Assembly: GCA_022511145.1 (NCBI GenBank)
Contig: JAFLSC010000008.1
Coordinates: 1 to 43,893, forward strand
Length of the DNA stretch: 43,893 nt
Direction of reading: 5' to 3'
Origin: Helicobacter sp.
GTDB lineage: Bacteria > Campylobacterota > Campylobacteria > Campylobacterales > Helicobacteraceae
Position 1 is the stretch's first letter; the number at the start of each line of letters is the position of its first letter. The notes below the pieces were generated by a model. It had not been told where the DNA came from and did no database searches. It saw only the letters and a list, made by a program, of their open reading frames with translations. The position numbers and the translations under genes are program-made. Positions 1 to 5,760 of the stretch are shown piece after piece.

Positions 1-380
1 AACTTACTCACCTTTTTGCCCACAGCGACAACCTCACCTGCAATTTCGTGTCCGGGCACCATAGGATAATTTGCTTTGCCGTGGTCTCCTTTGACTGTGT
101 GTAAATCACTATGGCAGATTCCAGCATATCTAATGGCAATAAGCACATCGTTTTCTCCCAAAGGGTGTCTTGTAAAAGAATAGGGCTTAAATTTCCAATC
201 CTTGCTAAAAGCCGCATAGCCTTTGGCGGGGATTCTCTCACCCTCTTTAAATACGATTTTTGCGCTATTTGCCTCATTTTGAGCAGCAAAGAGGGTGTCT
301 GCCCCTAGTGTTAAAGCGGCTAAGCCCCCGACAACTTTAGCTGAATCTTTGATAAACTCTCTTCTTTGTGAATCCTGCAT
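1..380 (-). CDS. Tat-exported zinc-dependent alcohol dehydrogenase, N-terminal part (cut by window edge)
   Basis: The reading frame begins at ATG 380 and runs off the left edge, so 126 residues are visible. They start with a twin-arginine signal (SQRREFIK, R6-R7, then a hydrophobic stretch ending near LFAA), followed by a medium-chain zinc alcohol dehydrogenase N-terminal domain. C89-H90 (GICHSD) and G110-H111-E112 are the usual catalytic zinc ligands. Enzymes of this family interconvert alcohols and aldehydes with NAD(P)H and are normally cytoplasmic, so the Tat leader is notable. The gene follows the lipoprotein aldo/keto reductase by 92 nt on the same strand and is probably the last visible gene of the operon that begins with the cupin gene. 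Substrate unknown; the C-terminal cofactor domain lies outside the window. Confidence 0.9.
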   Translation of the reverse strand, partial: MQDSQRREFIKDSAKVVGGLAALTLGADTLFAAQNEANSAKIVFKEGERIPAKGYAAFSKDWKFKPYSFTRHPLGENDVLIAIRYAGICHSDLHTVKGDHGKANYPMVPGHEIAGEVVAVGKKVSK

Positions 381-472
381 TTTCTATCCTTTCGATGTAT
401 TTTTTACTTTTGATTATGCCTTAAAAAAGCACAAAACCTCTATGGCTTGCTAGCTTTAGCACAAAGTTTATC

Positions 473-1513
473 CTAAAATTTATCTCTATGCACCTCTATC
501 AAAAACTTCGCAGTTTGCGGGTCTTGATGATTTAAAAAGAGGCTTTGCTTATTATCAAGTGAGGCGATTTTTTGCATATCCTCATCGCTCAAAGCAAAGT
601 CAAAGACATTAAAATTCTCAATCATTCGCTCTTTGCGTATGGTTTTTGGAATAGCGATGATATTTCTTTGAATCTGCCACCTTAAAATCACTTGTGCAAT
701 GCTTTTATTGTATTTTTTGCCAATCGCACTTAAGGTTGGATTAGAAAACATATCATTCTTTCCCTCACCAAAAGGCGCCCAAGATTCCATAGCGACATTA
801 TATTCCTCTAGAATCTTTTGTGCCTCAAATTGCGCGAAAAAGGGATTGCACTCGATTTGATTGAGCGCAGGTTTGATTTCGTTATTAAGACAAAAATCAA
901 CGATTCTATCCGGATAAAAATTGCTTACCCCAATGGCTTTGAATCTACCCTCTTTGTAGAATTTACTCAAGGCTCTCCACGCTCCATAAGTATCATTAAA
1001 GGGCTGATGTAAAAGCATCAAATCCACATAATCAAGCCCGAGCTTACGCAGAGATTCCTCACACGCTTTGAGCGCTTTTTCTTCCTTGTAGTTATTAATC
1101 CAAAGCTTTGTTGTGATAAAAAGCTCCTCACGTTTTATGCCACCACTCATAGCATTCTTTATTGCCGCACCCACTTCTGCTTCATTAAAATAAGCTTGAG
1201 CTGTATCAATGCTTCTATATCCTACTTCTATGGCATCTTCAACACATCTTTGTGTCTCTTTTGGTTCTACTTGAAAGACTCCATAGCCTAAAATGGGCAT
1301 TTTAACCCCATTATTTAATGTTACAAATTCCATTGTTCCTCCCTTTGCGTAGTCATTTAAGTTTTTGTTCTCGCTTATCTTATCTTGTAAATTATCTCCT
1401 GAATCTGCATCATTGCAAGCACTTAAAGTAAAAGCTCCAAGAGATGCAAGAGATGCCATTGTAGTGAGTTTTGCAGAGGTTTTAAGAAATTCTCTGCGTT
1501 CATTTTTATCCAT
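473..1513 (-). CDS. Tat-exported lipoprotein, aldo/keto reductase
   Basis: 346 residues. The N-terminus carries a twin-arginine motif (ERREFLK, R6-R7) and a hydrophobic segment ending in a lipobox (LSAC, C33), so the mature protein is predicted to be a lipid-anchored, Tat-exported enzyme. After a linker of about 30 residues an aldo/keto reductase barrel begins near residue 62. The catalytic tetrad is intact: D103, Y108, K136 and H169. The IPKT...R..R..EN motif near the C-terminus is the usual NADP phosphate-binding region. ATG 1513 has an AAGGAG site 5 nt upstream. It lies 23 nt downstream of a second Tat-type aldo/keto reductase. An NADPH enzyme outside the cytoplasm must either carry its cofactor through Tat or use another donor; which applies here is unknown. 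Substrate probably a carbonyl compound (family inference). Confidence 0.93.
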   Translation of the reverse strand: MDKNERREFLKTSAKLTTMASLASLGAFTLSACNDADSGDNLQDKISENKNLNDYAKGGTMEFVTLNNGVKMPILGYGVFQVEPKETQRCVEDAIEVGYRSIDTAQAYFNEAEVGAAIKNAMSGGIKREELFITTKLWINNYKEEKALKACEESLRKLGLDYVDLMLLHQPFNDTYGAWRALSKFYKEGRFKAIGVSNFYPDRIVDFCLNNEIKPALNQIECNPFFAQFEAQKILEEYNVAMESWAPFGEGKNDMFSNPTLSAIGKKYNKSIAQVILRWQIQRNIIAIPKTIRKERMIENFNVFDFALSDEDMQKIASLDNKQSLFLNHQDPQTAKFLIEVHRDKF

Positions 1514-1536
1514 TGTTCTCCTTTTTTATGAGTTTT

Positions 1537-2427
1537 TTAATCCGACCAAGAAAAATAACTTTTGTTTTTATCAAGTTTTCTTAGACTTTGCATATCTTGC
1601 GAATCTATGGTAAAATCAAAAATGTCTAAATTCTCTTTCATTCTTTCTTTACGCGAAGTCTTGGGAATAAGAGCAATATTTTCTTGATTTAAGAAACGCA
1701 AAAGAATTTGAGCAGGAGTTTTAGCGTATTTTTTGCTTAAATCTTGCACCAAGGCATTTTCAAACACCTCCTTTTTCCCTGCAATAAAAGGACTCCAACT
1801 TTGCAAAATTGTTTCTTTCATTACGGCTCTTAAGGCATTTTGTTGATAAAACAAATGCGTTTGGCATTGATTGATTGTTGGCATAACCTCCACTTCTTTG
1901 ATAAACTCGCTGTAAGCCTTTGCATTAAAATTTGAAATCCCAAGAGCCTTAATAAGTCCTTGTTTATAAGCTTCTTCCATAGCTTTGTAAATTTCTTTGC
2001 TATTTGAATAATTGCTGTGGATTAAAAGCAAGTCGATATAATCGGTTTGAAGCTCATCTAAAGCTTTTTGGATTATCTCTTTTGCCTGCGAGAAAGTCGC
2101 ATTTTGTGAAATTTTTGTTTCTATAAAAAGCTCATTTCTTGGCATTTGTTTGATAGCCTTACCTATTTCTTTTTGGTTAGAATACATTTGAGCTGTGTCA
2201 AAAAGTCTATAACCACACTCATAAGCGTCTCTAATCGCTCTTTCGCATTCATTTCCATACAAAGCGTAAGTCCCAAGTCCAAGAGCGGGCATTTTCACGC
2301 CATTATTTAAAGTCATCATTGGCATTTTTACTCCATTTTGTGCAAAGAGTGAATCAGCACCAAGACCTAAAACACTCAAAATTCCAGCAGTTTTGGCTGA
2401 TTTTTTCAAAAATTCTCTTCTTTCCAT
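1537..2427 (-). CDS. Tat-exported aldo/keto reductase
   Basis: 296 residues. A short Tat leader (MERREFLKKSAK, R3-R4) ends near LFAQ at residue 30, with no lipobox cysteine, so a soluble periplasmic protein is predicted. The aldo/keto reductase domain follows with catalytic tetrad D77, Y82, K105 and H137 and the IPKT cofactor motif. NGVKMP occurs twice, at residues 31-36 and 42-47, where the signal peptide meets the enzyme domain. The ATG is preceded by AAGGA. It sits 15 nt after the cupin stop codon and 23 nt before the lipoprotein reductase, to which it is clearly related but divergent. It is probably transcribed from the MerR-type promoter upstream of the cupin gene. Substrate not predictable. 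Confidence 0.93.
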   Translation of the reverse strand: MERREFLKKSAKTAGILSVLGLGADSLFAQNGVKMPMMTLNNGVKMPALGLGTYALYGNECERAIRDAYECGYRLFDTAQMYSNQKEIGKAIKQMPRNELFIETKISQNATFSQAKEIIQKALDELQTDYIDLLLIHSNYSNSKEIYKAMEEAYKQGLIKALGISNFNAKAYSEFIKEVEVMPTINQCQTHLFYQQNALRAVMKETILQSWSPFIAGKKEVFENALVQDLSKKYAKTPAQILLRFLNQENIALIPKTSRKERMKENLDIFDFTIDSQDMQSLRKLDKNKSYFSWSD

Positions 2428-2442
2428 AAAAATTCCTTAATT

Positions 2443-2922
2443 TTATTTTGTCTCTTTTAAAGCTTTTTGATAATCCTCATCACTGACAAGCTCAAGCCAT
2501 TCGACATTTTTACCCTCTTTGTAGCCTGTAAGAGCGATATGAGCACCTTTGGAATTTCTTGCTCCGTGCCAATGCTTGATATTAGGCGGACAAGAAATCA
2601 CATCGCCTTTTTTAGCCACACTTGCTTTCTCGCCCTCTACTTGCGTGATAATCTCACCTTCAGTTACAATCAAAGTTTGTCCCGCAGGGTGAGTATGCCA
2701 CGCACTCCTAGCATTAGGGCTAAATTCCACTAAAGCCCCACCAAATTCACGCCATTGTTTGTTTTCAAAAAGCAGAGTAACCTTAACATCCCCACTAAAA
2801 ATCTTGCTATCGCCTTTAAAATTTGGGTGTGAGTCTTGATTTTCTATGGTTTGGTTTTCTGCTGCACTGCCACTTGCTACGATACAAGCAAACAAGCAAA
2901 AAGGTTTTAAAAATTTAAACAT
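2443..2922 (-). CDS. Secreted cupin-domain protein
   Basis: 159 residues. A Sec-type signal peptide (positive start, hydrophobic core to about residue 21) is followed by one small cupin barrel. Cupin motif 1 gives H76, H78 and Q82 (WHTHPAGQ); motif 2 gives H117 and H119 (KHWHGA). These are the metal ligands of mononuclear cupins. Close relatives are usually annotated as cupin or carboxymuconolactone-decarboxylase-associated proteins of unknown substrate. ATG 2922 has AAAGGAG upstream. It is the first gene of the operon, about 24 nt downstream of the predicted start of a MerR-type promoter. Linkage to three exported oxidoreductases suggests joint work on small carbonyl or aromatic compounds in the periplasm, which is inference. 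Confidence 0.9.
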   Translation of the reverse strand: MFKFLKPFCLFACIVASGSAAENQTIENQDSHPNFKGDSKIFSGDVKVTLLFENKQWREFGGALVEFSPNARSAWHTHPAGQTLIVTEGEIITQVEGEKASVAKKGDVISCPPNIKHWHGARNSKGAHIALTGYKEGKNVEWLELVSDEDYQKALKETK

Positions 2923-2952
2923 TTTTTCTCCTTTAAGTTAAATTTGCCCGAT

Positions 2953-2983
2953 ATTATACACTACTAGAGTAACTCTAAGTCAA
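2953..2983 (-). promoter_or_regulatory. MerR-type promoter of the cupin/reductase operon
   Basis: On the minus strand TTGACT (2983-2978) and TATAAT (2958-2953) are separated by exactly 19 bp, the overlong spacer characteristic of MerR-activated promoters. The spacer holds a 13-bp palindrome, TAGAGT-T-ACTCTA (2965-2977), beginning right after the -35 box, as in known MerR-family operators. The predicted start lies about 24 nt before the cupin ATG. The only MerR-family gene in the window is at 8879-9322. That this protein binds here is inference; the promoter architecture is seen directly. Confidence 0.8.
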
Positions 2984-3051
2984 GAGATTTTGAAAAAAAT
3001 AAAAGAAAAGATAGACAAGGCAAGGTTTTGTGTTGAGTCATTTAGATTTTG

Positions 3052-3068
3052 TTATTGTAAGGCAATAA
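3052..3068. repeat. Small palindrome resembling the REP-like units near 5.5 kb
   Basis: TTATTG, a 5-nt loop and CAATAA form a perfect 6-bp inverted repeat in the cupin-flaA intergenic space. The loop and flank (TTGTAAGGC) match one arm of the REP-like unit at 5611-5642, so it may be a decayed copy. The remainder of the 2984-3172 gap shows no other gene or clear signal. Confidence 0.35.
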
Positions 3069-3172
3069 TGAAAAAAGAGACAATGACAAGGAAACATAAT
3101 GACAAAAAACAAAAAACAAATAAAACAATAGCGAGAAAAAAGGAATAACAAATAAAAGATTTTGACTTCTTG

Positions 3173-3194
3173 ACTCTAGGGGTAACCCTAGAGT
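3173..3194 (-). terminator. Hairpin after flaA, probable terminator
   Basis: Nine-base perfect arms (ACTCTAGGG and CCCTAGAGT) enclose a 4-nt loop, 17 nt beyond the flaA stop codon. The position suits the flagellin mRNA 3' end, but the T run lies on the plus-strand side (3194-3197), so it is not a textbook terminator for flaA. Read on the plus strand, TTGACT overlaps its left edge with 19 bp to TTTAAG, which also gives it a MerR-operator look. Confidence 0.5.
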
Positions 3195-3211
3195 TTTAAG
3201 AAGCTCTAAGA

Positions 3212-4708
3212 CTACTGAAGGAGTCTTAAGATATTTTGTTGAGTTGCGTTTGCTTGACTCATTGCATAGCTACCTGCTTGAGCAAGGATATTGAGGTTAG
3301 TGAAGTTTGCTGATTCACTTGCAAAATCCACTTCACGGATACCGCTTTCTGCAGATTTAACATTCACTTGAGTGATTGTGATGTTATTGATAGTTGATTG
3401 CATTTGTTGTTGAACAGAACCAAGGTCTGAACGAATGCTATCAAGTTGTTTAATCGCAGATTCTGCAATATCAACGACAAGTTGAGCTCCTGCAAAGCTT
3501 GTAACCCCAGCACCATAGGTGTTAGCATCTGCACTTGCAATACCGATAGATTTCAATGTATCAACATCGAAAGTTCCTCTAAGTTTTCTTAAAGTGGTAA
3601 CCGCTTCATTCTGATTTTCCCCAGGAGTAAGAGTACCAAAGATATCCTCTAAACCATCAACAATAATATCATTTGCTCCAAGTTGAGTGAGTTGGAGTCT
3701 TCCAACGAAAATACCACTTTCGATTCCTGCAACACCACCAGCGGAAAGACCTGTATCAGCACTTGTTTCGATACCTCGTCCATCGATAGAAGTGAGGACT
3801 AATCGTCCATCTTGTCCCACAGATGCCTCTACCCCTGTTTGGTCTTTGAAAGCATTGATAGCTTGAACCAGACGATTATCTCTATCGTTTTTCTGAATAT
3901 TATCAATCGTTCCGATAAGAACACCATTGATTGTTAAGTTTGTAATACTTCCAGAAGCGATAGCAGCACCACCTTGTTGGATAACTTCAGCATTTGCTCG
4001 AACCCCACCTAATTCATCAGAATAGCGGTTAATGGCTTCAGCAAGGACGCCTAAACCAGTTCCAGCACTCCTAGAGATAACCACAGATTCTAGGGTAATT
4101 TCTTTTGCACCAATTGTGAATTTTAAAGTAGCTTCTGCGAATAAATTTGTTCCGGCAGCGTCTGCTGATGTACCCATATAACTTTCAGTTCTCACGTGTC
4201 CGATTTTATCAGAACTTGTTGCCCCGATACTTGCTCGGATAGTTTGGTTAGAGAATGCACCGATTTGGAATTCTTTGTTGGTATAACCCCCAGCAAGTAG
4301 TGATAAACCATTATAAGAAGTCGTTGCTGCGATATTATCCAAAGACTCAATGAGACGAGTAATATCGGCTTGGATTGCTTTCCTTGTTTGTTCAGTTTGT
4401 CCATCTTGAGCGGCTTGGATAGCTTTAGTTTTAATGGTATCAAGGATTTTTACTTGTTCATCCATTGCTTTATCAGCGATTTGGATAATATTCATACCAT
4501 CATTACCATTTCGGATTGCTTGTCCTAAAGCGTTAGCTTGAGCACGCAAAGTGTCGGCAATCGCCATACCAGAAGCGTCATCTTTGGCAGAGTTGATTCT
4601 CAAACCTGAACTAATTTTTTGAAGCGAACTTGCTAAACTTGTTTGAGTAAAAGTAGCTTGAGCTACAGAGTTGAGTGCGTTAATGTTTGTATTGACTTGG
4701 AATGCCAT
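3212..4708 (-). CDS. flaA: Flagellin A, major flagellar filament protein
   Basis: 498 residues from ATG 4708, chosen because AAAGGAG lies 6 nt upstream and the protein then begins MAFQVNTN like other flagellins; an in-frame start 23 codons upstream is spurious. The D0/D1 regions are well conserved at both ends ([16 protein letters not shown] near residue 35; a C-terminus ending QQNILRLLQ). The central surface domain is variable. Residues 85-105 ([21 protein letters not shown] region) resemble the Helicobacter/Campylobacter form, known to be poorly sensed by TLR5. Length is near the usual 510. Expression is probably from the sigma-28 promoter at 5411-5437, leaving an unusually long leader. PseB/C/F, also in this window, make precursors of pseudaminic acid, which glycosylates flagellins in this group. 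Confidence 0.97.
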   Translation of the reverse strand: MAFQVNTNINALNSVAQATFTQTSLASSLQKISSGLRINSAKDDASGMAIADTLRAQANALGQAIRNGNDGMNIIQIADKAMDEQVKILDTIKTKAIQAAQDGQTEQTRKAIQADITRLIESLDNIAATTSYNGLSLLAGGYTNKEFQIGAFSNQTIRASIGATSSDKIGHVRTESYMGTSADAAGTNLFAEATLKFTIGAKEITLESVVISRSAGTGLGVLAEAINRYSDELGGVRANAEVIQQGGAAIASGSITNLTINGVLIGTIDNIQKNDRDNRLVQAINAFKDQTGVEASVGQDGRLVLTSIDGRGIETSADTGLSAGGVAGIESGIFVGRLQLTQLGANDIIVDGLEDIFGTLTPGENQNEAVTTLRKLRGTFDVDTLKSIGIASADANTYGAGVTSFAGAQLVVDIAESAIKQLDSIRSDLGSVQQQMQSTINNITITQVNVKSAESGIREVDFASESANFTNLNILAQAGSYAMSQANATQQNILRLLQ

Positions 4709-5402
4709 TTTAAACTCCTTTTTTGTTTGCTTTGTCGTCCTTGACTTGGCGAAATTGAAATTTAACCAAACTTGCAAATTGGTTTTAAGCGTTTTGCGGC
4801 TTTGGCTTTTGAGGCTTGGCTTAGCTCTTTTGAGCTTTGCCTAACCCACTTTGCTCTTTGGATACTTTTAGGGTGGCTTTAGAACCTCTTACTTGCTTAG
4901 TTTTGGGCTTTTACCCTAAACCTTGCTTGGGTTTGGAGGCTAACCTCTTAAAACTCCTTAAAGGGTTTAGAACCTTTGTTCTTACCTTTGCTTTAACCTT
5001 TTTAAGCTCTGCTTGGGCTTTTAGCCTTAGCTTTGGGGCTTTTTAAAAGTTTTCAGCTACTAAACTCTTTTAAAGCCTTTAACTTGGCTTTGAACTCCGC
5101 TTGGCTTGGGGCTTGGGCTTTTTGGCTTTGGCTCTAAGTTTGGGCTTCATTCAGGGCTTCGCTTGGCTTTTAGGCTTTTGGAGTTTTTCCCTAAAATCTT
5201 GTGTCCTAAAAAGCAAGTTTTGTTTCAAGTCTTGGGATTGCTTTAGGCTTTTAGACTTTGGCTTTAGGTTTTAGTTTCGTCTTTAAGCTTGGGGCAATCT
5301 GTGCTTTTTGGTTTCCCTATTGCCTATTTTGCGAGGGATAATCCTTAAGACTTGGGTTCAAAGCCGCTTGTTGCTTAAGTTGAACCAACCAACTTTTTGG
5401 AT
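4709..5402 (-). other. Low-complexity leader between the sigma-28 promoter and flaA
   Basis: About 690 nt with no convincing gene. Read as flaA mRNA it is A-rich and U-poor and built from endlessly varied AAGCC/AAAGCC/CCAAG words; on the plus strand these appear as GGCTT/GCTTTGG. In 5101-5160 the plus strand has only 4 A in 60. I found a single ATG in the mRNA sense in the whole stretch (5150). GGA trinucleotides recur, including inside the flaA ribosome site, and short dyads such as GAGGTTAGCCTC are present. It could be a regulatory 5' leader, a decayed repeat tract or both. Composition differs sharply from both flanks. Confidence 0.7.
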
Positions 5403-5410
5403 ATGTGATT

Positions 5411-5437
5411 ATATCGGATTTTTTTCAAAAAGGTTTA
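5411..5437 (-). promoter_or_regulatory. Sigma-28 (FliA) promoter, probably for flaA
   Basis: TAAA (5437-5434), exactly 15 bp, then TCCGATAT (5418-5411). This fits the Campylobacterota FliA consensus TAAA-N15-GCCGATAA with two mismatches. I found no other CGAT on this strand between here and the flaA start, so it is the best candidate flagellin promoter even though it lies about 700 bp upstream. Transcription would begin near 5402. Confidence 0.72.
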
Positions 5438-5463
5438 GGAAAATTAAGAAAATTTTTGGGAAT

Positions 5464-5472
5464 GGGGGGGGG
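5464..5472. repeat. Homopolymeric G9 tract
   Basis: Nine consecutive G on the plus strand, 27 bp upstream of the TAAA box of the flaA promoter. Poly-G/C tracts of this length slip and cause phase variation in Helicobacter and Campylobacter. It is intergenic here, so any effect would be on transcription. Confidence 0.8.
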
Positions 5473-5487
5473 TGAGCTATACTTCCC

Positions 5488-5523
5488 TCATTGCAAGAGT
5501 TCGTAGAACTCGTAGCAATCTTG
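5488..5523. repeat. REP-like palindromic unit 1
   Basis: TCATTGC...GCAATCTTG ends flank an inner perfect dyad (GAGTTC..GAACTC). The ends match units 2 and 3 when those are reverse-complemented. It lies in the der-flaA gap (5403-5760), which otherwise holds only the promoter, the G9 tract and the two other units. Confidence 0.6.
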
Positions 5524-5610
5524 TTTGGGGTAAAGAAATAGATAAAAAATGAGTTAAGACAAGATATAAGGGTAGAAAAAGAAAAAGATTAGACAAAAGA
5601 GAGATAAATA

Positions 5611-5642
5611 CAAGATTGCTTCGGCTGACGCCTTACAATGAC
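5611..5642. repeat. REP-like palindromic unit 2
   Basis: CAAGATTGC...TTACAATGAC, with inner GGC/GCC pairing. It is inverted relative to unit 1. Related GTCATTGCGA...GCAATCTTG palindromes are widespread in bacterial intergenic DNA, from general knowledge. Confidence 0.6.
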
Positions 5643-5680
5643 AACGATAAAAGTATAATGGCAGGAGAAAGGTTGCTACA

Positions 5681-5711
5681 GAGATTGCCCTAACGATTTT
5701 TTCGCAATGGC
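5681..5711. repeat. REP-like palindromic unit 3
   Basis: GAGATTGCCC...TTCGCAATGGC, in the same orientation as unit 2, 50 nt before the der stop codon. The inner part is more degenerate. As RNA it could form a weak hairpin at the der mRNA 3' end. Confidence 0.5.
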
Positions 5712-5760
5712 GGAGTAGATTTTAAGCAAATAAATCAACTTAACTGATGATTTAGGGAAT

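Noticed and set aside
4709..4777. Longer flagellin start at 4777
   Set aside because: The extra 23 residues are not flagellin-like and AAAGGAG points to ATG 4708.
4837..5046. 69-codon plus-strand ORF in the flaA leader tract
   Set aside because: It starts with TTG, has no ribosome site, and its leucine/phenylalanine-rich product simply reflects the CTT/TTT-rich composition of the tract.
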